Shown here: piece by piece, positions 43,734 to 55,422 of the stretch | Layout of the letters: every line of letters begins with the position of its first letter | Numbering within the stretch: position 1 is the stretch's first letter | NCBI GenBank assembly: GCA_911728435.2 | Contig: OU452198.1 | Span: forward strand, 9,272,001 to 9,336,000 | Source: Apoderus coryli | Lineage: Eukaryota; Arthropoda; Insecta; Coleoptera; Attelabidae | DNA length: 64,000 bases | Direction: 5' to 3' | Program-made: the position numbers and the translations under genes | The notes under the pieces: model-generated | The model's database searches: none | What the model saw: only the letters and a program-made list of their open reading frames with translations | What the model was told of the DNA's origin: nothing

Positions 43734-44756
43734 CGCCGCCATTATAGGATAAAAGTCAGGTCCTGACTAAAGATAATTATATATTATATTTTTGTAAAAA
43801 ATATTTAAGTACATAATAATATCGCTGTCAATTTCAAAAATATTTGTGTTGTGTCATAGTGATTGAAAACATCCTTGAGTGGTGTTCAGTTAAATGTTGA
43901 CATGATTTTTAATAATAATAATAAAGACTGTATGTAAAAAAAGCATTTTTACAAAATGTTAGGAAGCACTGCTTCAACTTCACCTAAATTTAACTTATAT
44001 TTTAGCATAAACCAATCTGAAAATAGTTTTATTTCGCTGGCCAAATACAAATTAATATATTCTATTACGTGTCTGACAGCGCTCTTAACTTGTGTTCATG
44101 TTTCACTAGCATTTAGTTTGAAAACACGTTAGATACTGTCATTTCGTAATATGAATTTTACAGTTGTACAAATATATAAGTATTCCGGCTTTTTCCTTCT
44201 GATGATTCAGACGACGTCGTTTCATTCCACATACACCCCATGTGCATGAATTCTGCATAAACTGAATCCTGTTCTCATCAATTTTAGTCAAACAAGGACC
44301 ATATATATATAATATCGCACTAAATAAGTGTGTGGCATATTTTACTTTCATTTTCTCGAAACTGCTGGGATTCATATGCGAGTTTGTTAATTTAGGTGCT
44401 GCTCTAACTCGATATTGTATATCGTGCTCATAAACTAAAATATAAATAAACTATAAACTTCCAAGAAATAATGTTTACATGATAATAGAAATCATGCTTG
44501 AGGAGCATATTTCTTAATGCTTTTATACTATGCGGAACGTTATTATTGGGACAACGTTTTGCAGAACACACATGTCCACCCTGATTTTTCGTTGTATTAA
44601 AAAAATTGTAGTAAAAAAATAAAGTCCTCTTGATTCTCACGTACATTATACTGAAAACACACAAAACACATACAATGAACTCTATACTGCACACAGGTGA
44701 ATGGTTTCTATCTACGTCTATGCAATTATTGTGACGTTATATCCTATAATGGCGGC
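43734..44756 (-). mobile_element. P-element-like transposon relic
   Basis: GCCGCCATTATAGGATA at 43734-43750 and its exact complement at 44740-44756 bound a 1.02 kb unit that contains P-type transposase pieces on the minus strand. No 8-bp target duplication could be read with confidence. Confidence 0.6.
44139..44620 (-). pseudogene. P-like (THAP-type) transposase fragments
   Basis: 44450-44139 reads RVRAAPKLTNSHMNP, then SSFEKMKVKYATHLFSA. The APKLT...KM+VK-A---FS pattern is that of the central part of P-element/THAP9-type transposases. Further upstream, GGHVCSAKRCPNNN (about 44590-44550) looks like the Cys start of a THAP DNA-binding domain. The parts between and after are missing, so the gene is internally deleted. 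The THAP reading is weaker than the central one. Confidence 0.5.
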
Positions 44757-44759
44757 ATG

Positions 44760-46050
44760 CGCGACGAGTTGCGCAGGACGCCTCGCAAGCGGAAAGTCGG
44801 CATACTGTATTATTTATTATAGTTACTGTGCTTTCAGGTTGTTAATTTGGAATTTATTGATATAAAATAAACTTAATGATTACAAATAAATAAAAGTTCG
44901 CCGATTTTGTCGAAAATTCGTATTAGAGACTGCCGCCTTTTACTTTTAAACAGCTTTTCCTAGTAATTTATTTACATATCTTCTTAAATAAGTGTGTGTG
45001 TAACTTTACTGTTGTACCATTTAAAATTTTTTCAATCTTGCTTTAAGAACCAGCAAAACGTTTTATCAAGAGTAACTTTTTTCGATAATATGGAAAATAA
45101 GAAAGTTTTTCCTCTTGAACACTTTTCGTATGCGGACATACTGTATAGGGTGTTTTATTTAAAATAAGCAAGGTGACACCTACCAGTACTACCATCTTAA
45201 AAATATTTTAGCTGTCAAACGCCCGTTAGAATTTTTATAGCTTTCCGATTTGTACTTTTTTCAGTACTTGTGTGTGTATTTACCAAAACACAATCCCCAA
45301 TCTCAACTCCTATATCGAGTATAAACTTTGTAATTAATTATTTTGCTGAAGTGGTTTTATAGCGGTGAATAAGGCAAAATGCGAATTGTTGTTTTAGGAA
45401 AACTGCTGGAGAGAAGTTTCGCGAACAAAAATGAATAATTTCGAAGTTCGTCCTATTTACAAAAAGGGTAAACGCAATATAAATAAATAAAGCATGGTAT
45501 TTAGGTAATATAGAAAGAAAAGTTTGATAGAAATCTGATGAGCTGTCTGCGTCAATTGATCTCAGAATTTAAAATAGAGGGTGGATTTTACGAAAAAAAA
45601 TTCCCATAAACATACGTCCGGAAATGCCTTGTTTCCTAAATGCCAGGTCTTAAATTTTTTTGTAAATAACGGTTTTAAGTCAAATTTCACCTTACCGATT
45701 TCTTCGAAATTTGGCAGCGTTTTTGCTAGAAATAAGGAGCTTATATGGCCCTAATCAAAATTATTAAATCGAGTAACGTTAGAGGAGCAACTTATTAAAA
45801 ATTATTGTCAACAAAAAAGTGCGCCTCTGACTCGCTAATGGCAAAAGATATCTTTTTGTCTTAAAAATGATTTGAACATCATGTTCTCTCTGTTGGCTTT
45901 GTTGATGTTCCCTATATTTTGTTTCTGCCTTCATACTTGCTCAGTGGACTTCTTGGCGTCTTGAATCTACTGGGTTGTTGATGTCTGCGAATGTACCGTG
46001 ACCTGATCGTAATCGAGTTGCGTTTCCTGTAAGAGACAGTATACATAAAT
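44760..46050. other. Non-coding; CAGGGTGTTT repeats
   Basis: ACTGTATAGGGTGTTTTATT at 45140 and a family copy at 45590-45770. 45800-46050 may be downstream sequence of the Jockey element. No gene supported. Confidence 0.4.
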
Positions 46051-46053
46051 GGA

Positions 46054-46560
46054 TTAGTTTGACATGATGGCCGTCATGATCGAATGCATTTCCTGCTGCA
46101 TTAAATCCGCTAGTTCTTTGAAAATCTTGTTATTCATGTACGTTAGTATGGGAGAAATTTTGTCCCTCAACCCGGAAGATGTAGCGTTCCCAGGATTTGC
46201 GTTGGATTGCTGCGCAGGCTGCGCACGAGCATCTGTGTTTGGCCTGGTAGATTTGGCCATTTCGCTGTATCTTCTAAGACCAAGGCTTCTCTGGTTTGCA
46301 GGCCTAGAAATCGGACTTTTCCTGGTAGGGCGCCCGGGAAATGATTGCAAACTCCATAATTTGCTGTGGTCTTCTCCGCAATTTGCACACGTTGGCTTGG
46401 ACATTCGTTTGCTGAGTGCTCTTCTCCGCATTTCACACAGTCACGTATGAGGTTCTAATGACTTTGAGCATGGCCGTATTCTTCGCACCTAAAGAGTGGG
46501 ACCTCCTAGTTTATACCCTTTGAAATACAACCGTACCACAGTTTATATACAGTTACTTCA
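46054..46560 (-). pseudogene. Jockey-type ORF1 (Gag-like) with zinc knuckles
   Basis: Minus-strand reading shows FRCEEYGHAQSH, a stop, NLIRDCVKCGEEHSANECP and then CANCGEDHS: successive CCHC knuckles as in Jockey-clade ORF1 proteins, which bind element RNA. A shift near the third knuckle moves the C-terminal ~100 residues (FPGRPTRKSPISRPANQ, Pro/Gln/Asn-rich, then a helical end) to the frame ending at 46054. N-terminus lost. Confidence 0.65.
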
Positions 46561-46621
46561 CCTCGTGTCGGCACCTTTATTACCTCTGTCTTAAAAGCAA
46601 TTCGCCGAATTCGCCGCTGCT

Positions 46622-47540
46622 TATAGTTATATTCAAATTCAAATTCAATTCTTTATTTGCCATATAATGTAATACATTACATTGTCGGCTCGTCAAAATA
46701 ACAATAAAAATATAAATCAAACAGTATAACAGTTACGTATTACAAGTATCACATCGACAAAACAAACAATTAATAATTCAAAAATTCGTCAACTGAATAA
46801 AAACATTCACGAACAAAAAAGTCTCTCAGCTCGAGCTTAAACTTATCCATTTTCATGTCCGCGAACCCTCCAACTCTCAGAATCTTGTTAAAATATTTGA
46901 TGCCGATATAGTTCGGGTTTTTCTGACCCTTCGATAGTCTGGAGAATGGCAATTCTAGGCTGTCCTTAATTCTCGTATCATAATTGTGTATATTTTCTCT
47001 TTTTTTTATTGATCCTGATAGCTTTTTTATGTTGACTATCAGTGCATACATGTATAGGCAAGGGAGGGTCATTATGTTCAGCATTTTAAAGTAAGTTTTA
47101 CATGAGGTTTTCTGATTTATTTTAGTCATTGTTCTAATGATTTTTTTCTGTTTTATAAAGACCCTAATTGCATCCTCTGTCCCTCCCCAATAGATTATAC
47201 CGTAAGCCATAGTCGACTGCACCAGTCCGAAGTAAAGCAACCTGAGGACCGAACGCGATACAGTGTCCCTGATGTTCCTTATGAGAAATACACAGCTACT
47301 CAACTTTTGTGTGACGCGGTCAATATGGTTGCCCCAAGTTAATCTTTCGTCCGTGATTACGCCTAAAAATTTGGTGTTATCTACCTGCCTCACGGATTTG
47401 CCGCCCATACGTATTAATAAACTTTTATCAAGCCTTTTGTTATTTGCTGTAATCGAAAGAGCGACCGTCTTAGAGGCGTTAAGTGAGAGTGAGCCAGAAT
47501 GTGACTGGGATTGCGACGAGTCGATGCCGTTTTTAGCCCT
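46622..47540 (-). pseudogene. Non-LTR retrotransposon RT C-terminus and 3' tail
   Basis: A 212-codon frame 47408-46770 extends open upstream to ~47540: SLNASKTVALSI, then VDNTKFLGVITDERLTWGNH, VQSTMAYGIIYWGG, QKKIIRTMTK and LPCLYMYALIV. This is the thumb and C-terminal region of a CR1/Jockey-group reverse transcriptase; the finger and palm with YADD are missing (5' truncation). The 3' end at 46622-46680 reads AATAAAGAATTGAATTTGAA on the minus strand, a short GAATTT tandem tail rather than poly(A). The frame itself is uninterrupted. Confidence 0.75.
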
Positions 47541-47661
47541 TCTTATCTATAGTCTATATATTATTCTATGACCGTACGACCTATTGCGACATCGAACCGT
47601 GATATTACATTTCCGACCCAGGGAAAGTATTGTAAACGCGCTAAACTAATTTGAGATAAAG

Positions 47662-48371
47662 ATGGATATGAATATTGAAAACTTACTCGGAAGAAATAAA
47701 GCTCCTTGCAGGCAGTTTGTGGATAAATTTCTGAAGCGTGTGCGTGAAAGTGCCTCGTTAATGGACAAAGCAACGCGTTATTGTGCTCGTCCAGTGCGCC
47801 CAATCGAAAATATTACTACTGTTGCCGAAAATGTGAGTGACAATCCATCAACATCAACACGTCCCTTCAAAGAATTTTGACGAAAGACTCGGTTTGAAGC
47901 CGTACAAAATTCAATTGGTGCAAGAGCTGAAGCCGCACTACCATCGGATGCGATTTCGGTTTGCCCAATGGGCCGAAGAACGCTTGATGGAAGATGAGCA
48001 TTTTTATCGAAAAATAATCTTTTCGGATGAAGCTCATTTCCACCTCGGTGTGGTTATGTCAATAAGCAAAACTGCCGCATTTGGGGCTCAGAAAATCGAC
48101 ACGTAATCATGGAAAAGCGAATGCACCCACAACGAGTAACTGTTTGGTGCGGTATGTGGTCCGGCGGCATCATTGGTCCGAGACTATTGACGACCTAAAG
48201 CATGAGATTGAAGTCGTCGCCATTGCAGCCATGGAGGGCCACACCATCGAAAATGTCATGAAAAATGGGGTCGACAGATTGGGCTACTGCAAAGCCAGCC
48301 GGGGCAGCCATATGAATGAAGTGGTCTTCCACTATTACACCACAATGTTGTGGCTATTCAATAAAAAATAA
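47662..48371 (+). pseudogene. DD41D mariner-group transposase, internally deleted
   Basis: From ATG 47662: VDKFLKRVRES (helix region) and VSDNPSTSTRP. After a shift at ~47870 come GLKPYKIQLVQELKP and FYRKIIFSDEAHFHLG with the first catalytic Asp. Further shifts lead to MHPQRVTVWCG and GGIIGP. Then the second and third Asp boxes are missing, and the reading resumes at DDLKHEIE ... GGHMNEVVFHY-like end. It is a decayed copy related to 55423-56531, which has the same domains on the other strand. Confidence 0.75.
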
Positions 48372-48479
48372 ATAATTGAAAACTATCCACCCGTCTTTTT
48401 TTTATAGCAATTCTAAAATGCAACTTTTTCGTGGGTCGGGTCTGGAAAGTTTTGGGGCGACACAACTTATTTTTTAAAT

Positions 48480-48720
48480 AACAGTAGGGGGCGAGTGGTA
48501 CACCATTTGAAAGCACTTGTTATGCAATAGCTTACTTTTGAAATGTATTTCCAGAGTTCTCGGGAAACTTGCGTTTAAAATTTCACTAGTTAGGAAGTTG
48601 GAATTTATATCTATACGCGCTTATAGGTTAGTTGTGAATGCCCGCTTTGCATGCATGTATGCGGAATGTCCTGGCTTCAAATCCCTGCTCTGGCATTTTT
48701 TTTTTTGCAATTTTTGAATA
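48480..48720 (+). repeat. tRNA-Ala-like SINE-type module, copy 2
   Basis: Same order as at 60310-60530: AGTAGGGGGCGAGTGG, GTTCTCGGGAAACTTGCG and AAAATTTCACTAGTTAGG. Then a tRNA-like part (GGTTAGTTGTGAATGC, GCTTTGCATGC, GGCTTCAAATCCC, TGGCA), a T run and TTTGAATAAAGTA. Box B is weakened (TTCAAATCC). Confidence 0.55.
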
Positions 48721-50751
48721 AAGTAAAGTTATTTGGAAACAATTAAAATAACACAATATTTATGTTGATTATTGTTAGTAAAATTCTATTCTTTATAAGT
48801 TTTTGGGTGCCACAACCGATTTTGTAAGAAGTGAATGGAATAATATCTCGACGGGCGCGCGCTGTAGGTATAGTTGATAGCTGCTGGTACTCGACCAATT
48901 TAGTGTATAACGAAAGGTTTAATAAAATGAACTTCTCTACGGACTTTAATAACAATATATTTATTTTATGGAATATGCAGCTCCATTTAAATGGTATCAA
49001 TTTCCCTACATCTGTTAAACCCCAGGGATTTAAATCTATCCCACATTCTTTCACCAAAATTTACGTTCCATATGCAAACCGTACAAATACATATACAGAG
49101 ACATTTTATCAGTATCTATGATAATTTTATTCTCTGAAAAACGTAAAAGTGAATTTCCATATTTTCTATTTAGTTCTTGTCAGGCGAAACCCCAAATCCG
49201 ATCCAAATTCCGAGCATGTAGAGCTTTCTGAAATTAAATTAGTTGTTCACATAAATGTTGGAAAAAAAACACGCATAGGCGGTCGAATATCAGACCAGAA
49301 TTTAGTGTTCTAGGGAGAGTTACAGAAATTACATATTGTTTTAAAGGATGTTAAGCGGATCAACATGTATTTATTCTTTAATCTAAACATAACATATTAG
49401 TTGGTTCTTCGTTATGGTGAAAGACACAACAGTAAGGCCTGTTTTACACCAAACCAGTCCAGCTTCGTCCCGTCGTCGTGTCAAGTCCCAAAAATCAACG
49501 GCAACACCAAATAAAGCTCTGTTGAAATTGGACGTACTCCTTCAAAGAATAATCTACAGAAAAGAAGAGAAATAAGACAGGGAAGAAGATGATTGTGGGT
49601 TCATTTCAGCAACAGTAGAAGGCTTGATTTTGTTGGTTTCCTGACTTACCTAAAAGCTGGTCGACCACAACTGATGACGAGAAGGAATTGCCAAGAGAGC
49701 CACTAAAATTTGACCGGATGAGTCTCATCGAGTCAGATTGGGACGCGACTGGACTGGACGCATTTAGTTTGAAAGCATCTTCTTAAATTTGCTTTATTGA
49801 ATCTTGGAGCGTCTGACGCGACTAGAAATGACTGGATTGCACTGGCTTGTTGGGAAAACAGCCTAAAGCGATTAAAAATGACTTGCTCTTAATACTCTAA
49901 AGTCGGTGGACAATTTCCACAAATTGATTTTGGCATGCAAATTTGAATTGCAAGGCTTTAACGTTGTTGATAAAATAGAAGACTTTGATGACATATAGAG
50001 TATAACGGCCTGCTTTTGTATTCACGCATATAATATAATATAATATAATATATATATATGGTTGGCATTCTTTCTCGAACACTTCCAGTGAGTATTCGAT
50101 TGTTCTACAACATTCTGGCGCCCCTTTGGTTGATTCGCGAGGTTCGAGAATAGATCACCTGATAGTATATCCAACGCGGTGTTGCCGGATGTATTTATTT
50201 CTCTCTAAGCGTTGGGGACATTTTAATATTCGTCACAATATTAAGTAAATCATTAAATTTCCATTGACGTTGCCAAAGTTACCCTCAATATTTCCAATGA
50301 TAATTACATTTATTAAAAAAATATTGCATATTGCATTTCTTTCTTTCCATTTCACTTAATTAAAAAAAACCGTTATTTACAAAAAAACTTTCAACACCTT
50401 GTATCTATATGAAACAATGCATTTCCGGAAAGATTTCCAAAATTATAGTCATAAGCGTAGGAAATAACATCCCAATTTTTTTGTCCCTGGAATATTTAAT
50501 TTTTTGAGTTCAGATAAATAATGAAAAATGTAATTTGCTTAAAAAAATATTATTTTTTTCTATTTTAATAATATGCTTAGTTTTTGAGTATATTGAGTTT
50601 AAAAATTTTCTTAATAATCATTATTAAAAATATTAGGTACTTATGTAAAAATGTATGTACGCAATCTTGGATTGCGATGGAATGCATTGTTTCGAAAGAA
50701 CATTTTTAAGATAGTAACGTTGTGAGTATTTAAGTTTTTTGAATAGAAAAA
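48721..50751. other. No gene seen; TATAA microsatellite at 50030
   Basis: A (TATAA) run lies at 50027-50060. 50070-50190 is a diverged copy of 58370-58530 (CATTCTGGCGC, GCGGTGTTGCC). Otherwise no supported feature. Confidence 0.45.
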
Positions 50752-51605
50752 ATGCCGTTTCAATTTACCAATTTTGATTATGCTGAGATGCATTTTGTTT
50801 ATGGGTTCTGCAATTGCAATGCAAGGCAACCAGTTTGAAAGTACCGTCGGCGTTTTCTAAATCGCCCACAACCGAGTCACGTTGTCTTCAGTCTGGTGCG
50901 TCAACGATTTAGAGAGCATGAGTTTGGTAGAAGAAGTGAATATGAAATACATGTAATTATTAGAAATAGAGACCATCGAATATTAAATTTATTTGAAAAT
51001 AATAACAGAATCAACATACGACGCGCCACCATTTAGGAGGACTCCAAGCTTTACATCCTGGTGATCAACAACGACTATTAACATTTTGTAGGTAGATTAT
51101 TGCAAAAATTGAAGAAGCTCCTCTCATTCTTGAGAAAAGAATATGGACTGACGAATCGCGTTTCACAAGGCGAGGCATTGTAAACTTCCATAACTGTATG
51201 CTTGGGGGTCAAAATGAATTTGGCGTTGATGTTTGGATGGATACTGTCGGAGATTTGGTCGTGTGGCCAATTTTTATCAGATAGATGTCCAGCGCATTTT
51301 TCAAGAGTTTTAAGAAATTCGCTTAACGAAAATTATCACGGCAGATGGATTGGAAGAAGTGGTCCTATTGAGTGGCCAACCCGCTCTCCTGATATAACCC
51401 CATTAGATTTTTTTTGTTTGGAGATACATAAAAAATTGTGTTTACGAAACTCCAGTGGGATCGCTTGAAGACCTTACACAGCGAACTCATAATGTTTTCT
51501 AAAGCATCACACCTTTTATGCTGCGCAATATACAGCGGTCTATTCAACGAAAATTCAGCTTTGCATAGAAAAAAATCGTGGTAGTTTTGAGCAGTTCTTC
51601 TAGTA
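50752..51605 (+). pseudogene. DD41D (rosa-like) transposase pseudogene
   Basis: ATG 50752 starts MPFQFTNFDYAEMHFVYGF, matching the N-terminal part of exon 1 at 21529, then RRRFLNRPQPSHVVFSLVR. Later pieces, in changing frames: IWTDESRFTRRGIVNFHNC (first Asp, about 51144), SDRCPAHFSR (second Asp, about 51282) and RSPDITPLDFF (third Asp, 41 residues after the second). The end reads IEKNRGSFEQFF before TAG at ~51603. At least four frame breaks. Unlike 20383-21529, the intron position is not testable because the frame is lost there. Confidence 0.75.
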
Positions 51606-52250
51606 GTGTCATTCTAGTTTATTTAGTTTTAATTTTTTTATTATTTTCTGTTTATTAATTCATTAAATTGTTTACGTTTTTCTGTTTCTCATTTTCTGCA
51701 TGGAAAGTGCAAATTATAAAATTTATTTCAATTAGATGACAAAATGAACGAAAAATGAAAACTGTTTACTTAAATACTGTTTTTTTTTCTACACAATGCG
51801 TTTCATGATGGAACAAACAATGGACAAATTATGTATTTTTTTTATTAATATGAACTCGAAAAGTTAAATATTCCAGTGGCAAAAAGTTTGGAGCGTTATA
51901 TCCCCTGCCCCCTCTAGTTTGATACGCCCATGGCTATAATTTTAGAAATCCTTTTGGTTTAAAAATGTTTCGTTAATATTCACAAAAAAAATATTATCAT
52001 GGTATAATTTTGAACGCTCTGTATCTCGGTTACAAGGCATTTGCGGCCCTATGTTTATAGGAACTTCTTTTTTTTTTCGAATTCACTGTATTGTAATAAT
52101 ACATAGAGAACACCCTGTATATTGCTTTGTCTTTTTGAAACACCCTGTATATAGACACGTTTTGCCAATTCAAAGACTTTTTTAAAGTTGTTATGACAAT
52201 TAAATTAAAAAAAGTATTTTATGAAGTAATCCATTCAAAGAGGAGCGATG
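51606..52250. other. Non-coding; two CAGGGTG ends at 52110 and 52140
   Basis: GAACACCCTGTATA (52109) and GAAACACCCTGTATA (52137) with the GCATTTGCGG/CCTATGTTTATAGG family segment behind them. No gene. Confidence 0.5.
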
Positions 52251-52251
52251 A

Positions 52252-52725
52252 TTAATGTATAAATCAAACGGCGTCTGCTCCACAAAATAAATATATTTAT
52301 ATTATTATAAGTCAAGGCACATTGCCTATGTCAGTCAGACATGTTTCGAGAAATCAAATATTCTCATCATCAGTGACTTTCAGTACAAGATTAACAAATA
52401 TTAGTGTTATCAATATAACATATTCACCTTGTGAAAAAATTTTGTGAATATTTCATGTAAATCAAAACATTGTTTTATTTAAAAATTTTTAAAATGAAAT
52501 TAAAAAATATATCCAAATTCAAAATTATTTTATGGCATTATGCCTATTTTTATGTTTTCTTTTTATTTATCATTACAGATGTTTTAAACATTTAAGAAAA
52601 TTTTTTAAAAGCTTTTACGTTGTAACATGGACAGTATATAATAATAATATTCAATTGTGAATTAACTTATAATAATATAAATATATTTATTTTGTGGAGC
52701 AGACGCCGTTTGATTTATACATTAA
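52252..52725. mobile_element. 474-bp element with 61-bp perfect inverted repeats
   Basis: Arms 52252-52312 and 52665-52725 are exact complements (CGGCGTCTGCTCCACAAAAT in one arm). Inside the left arm edge lies GACATGTTTCGAGAAATC with TCATCATCAGTG, a border type seen in Penelope-like elements and in the arms at 6921-7566. No coding frame. Confidence 0.75.
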
Positions 52726-53870
52726 AAAAAGTATTTTGATAAATTGGTAAAACGTGTTTTTTAAATTTGTGCTTCATTATCTGTGGAAAAAATGTTAGAT
52801 AAGAACCTAGCAAAGTAAATTAATTGTTAGGGTTAGAAATTGGTGTGTTGTGTCAAAGAATTTGTAGATTATCGAAGTTTAATAAGTTTTCAAAGGAGGT
52901 GTTAGAAAAACATTATTTTATATGCCTATGCATGCAAGTGTGGGTTCAATTCTTAATACTGCGTTTTTTAAAATTTCCGTGAAGATTTAAATTAGTATAT
53001 GTTGACCCGTCCCACAACACGATTTAACTAGTAGTTACGCCTTGTATTTCCTTTTAATTCTCATAAATCTTCGTTAACATCTACCAATTACGAAATTGCC
53101 AGTTTGGTTTTCACAACAAAAAAGCCACACACACACACACTTTGTGAGTGACATATTGGGGGCTAGTAGAGGCTTACCAAATCGGGTCGCCTCTCAGCTG
53201 TGTGTGATGTTGGTTTATGGAAAATAGGCAGCTTAAATGTGACCTATTGAAAGATAAAATTTTATTATAAAAGACTTTAAGCGGCTTTTTTTTCACAAAA
53301 CCTGCAGGTATGTAATTGTTTTTTATTTGCAGCTATTGTGCGTAAAATTTAAAATAAAGCGAACGGGTTGGATGCATTAACGAAAGCAAAATTAATGATT
53401 TGAAATACAAGACCTTTTGTTAAACTATATATATCTATATATATAATAGATTTATTTGCAGGCTTCTGGTTAGGGTGGTTTTCCTGACAAGAAACTGTAA
53501 TTAATCAAACCATTCTATATAATTGGACTGAGTCGACCGGTCATAGGAGGTGTGAGAAATTTTCATCTGTTTAATACACACCATCTTTGGGTATTTGTAT
53601 AAAAATGACTGATTGAAATGAGGGTTGTTTAGCTTTTCTTCTCTGATGAAGTCGCTTTTTGTTAATCAATTATGAAATGTATTTATAATAAAACTAAGAC
53701 CTTACTTATATTTACTTTTCCTGCACAAGTAAACACACCTACCTTTGGATTTAATTTAACTGAAAATATTTTTTTCTAAAATCATTAAAAAATATTGCCA
53801 TTCTATGAAATTTTCAAAACTATCGCTTTTAAAGTACCATCGACTAAAAATCACCCAGTATATATACATA
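52726..53870. other. No gene seen; CA microsatellite at 53130
   Basis: A (CA)8 run at 53127-53142. Nothing else supported. Confidence 0.5.
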
Positions 53871-54500
53871 TACAAGGTGTTTCTAAAATAGGTGATCAAA
53901 ATTTGTAAGCGAATTGGAGAAAAAAACCTAAATTGTAATTTTTCAAAAAGTCCTTATTTACAAAGATGACTGCCTGAGAACGATTTTATTGAAATATTTT
54001 CGAAACAAGTAAAAATGAATTAATCAAATGTAGCATATTTATTCACCTAGTTAAATGTCGTAAACTGAAATGAAATTGAATAAAAAAGGATGACCATAGG
54101 TGGTAAACGGGGGGGACCCTTGCCTTAATTATAACGTAACTTTTTTTTCTTGTGACTTTTATTCCATTTGTATCAAAAATGTGATAAAATAAAGTTTTCT
54201 GCATAAAAAAGGCATATTTGTTTTTTCTCGAAAAACTTAAAGGTTTTCACGAAATTCCAGTTTGGAAATTTCAGTATATGCAGTATCCATCTCTTTCTTG
54301 AGTTTATTTTGATATTGAAATACAGTTTGCTACCGAAAAGTTTTCCAAAATTTAAATTATGTGTCTTTAGTTTTGTCCTAAAATTTTCAAACTCGAATTT
54401 CTCAAAAACCTATAAGTTTTTACAATCTAGGTTTTTTTCATGATCAGCCGTCCCCAATTCTCTCACAAATTTTGACCACCTATTTTAGAATCACCTTGTA
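53871..54500. mobile_element. MITE, 630 bp, TACAAGGTG ends
   Basis: TACAAGGTGTTTCTAAAATA at 53871 and its complement ending 54500, with ~70-bp inverted arms (GTGATCAAAATTTGT, AGCGAATTGG). No transposase. Confidence 0.75.
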
Positions 54501-55177
54501 TAATGGAGATTATTGAAGCCCGAGTTAGCCAACGTGTTTGTATAACACACAAATCACAGTGAATGAGGTTTAATGTCACAGATTTAGTGCATAATGCATA
54601 ACAAAAGCGAGTGGTTTATCCAACATATAATAGTCATAAGAAAATTGTTTCAATGTGATATTCTAACGATCTAACCTTATATGTTACTTTTTTTTATAGG
54701 TGTTTCCTACAAAAATTGTTAAAAAAAAACATTTCAATAAATGCATATGAGTTTTTATTATCATCCGGCTCGAAGGACCACAAATAAATATGTGCCGTAA
54801 TTGGCGTAAAGTGGACTGTATTAAGGGGTTTGTTTAGGTTTATCGGGGATTTTTGTTAAAGTTGCATTCGGTTGAAGGTAATTATCCTCATGTATAATTT
54901 GGCTTTCAAGAAATTGTTTACAACAAACTACCACGTTAGGTAGGTAGATACGTTAGTTAGGTATACGACAAACACTATGCCGCAACTTATACCGTTTGAC
55001 TATACCGTAGCGGTACAAACAGTACAAACAAATCACTTTATTTGATTAACAAACAGTTTACCGGTGTTGTATCTTACGGAAAATGTAAATAAAATATTTA
55101 TACACACTTATCACTACTAGTTTTATATAAAAAAAAAACTTTAATTAAGCTCAATAAGCACTGTAATAATAATGTAA
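54501..55177. other. No gene seen
   Basis: AT-rich sequence without coding or repeat signals that I can support. Confidence 0.5.
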
Positions 55178-55387
55178 ACACACACAACAAATCGACTGTT
55201 TCATGGCTTGTCTAAAGAGGCTGTGGAAAAATATCTGGACTTACCAACAATGACTCCCAAATTATTCGAAAAAGATCACCTAAATCCTGTAGTAGGTCAT
55301 CAAGATAACGAGGTGAATGTTTTAGCTTGTTTTCAAGCTTATTCACGGATTTCTAGCAGCATGGATCCACAGACTATTAAAGAATAA
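55178..55387 (+). CDS. Unidentified protein-like ORF, 69 codons
   Basis: Open from 55178 to TAA at 55385-55387, without an in-frame ATG at its front. The composition looks like folded protein rather than AT-rich noise (LSKEAVEKYLDLPTMTPKLF, then VVGHQDNEVNVLACFQAYSR). After the TAA the same frame continues VFEPASMYKEN up to the mariner border at 55423. I do not recognise the family. It may be an exon of a host or transposon gene that the mariner interrupted, or a decayed pseudogene. Confidence 0.35.
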   Translation, partial: THTTNRLFHGLSKEAVEKYLDLPTMTPKLFEKDHLNPVVGHQDNEVNVLACFQAYSRISSSMDPQTIKE

Positions 55388-55422
55388 TCAGTGTTTGAAC
55401 CAGCATCGATGTATAAAGAGAA

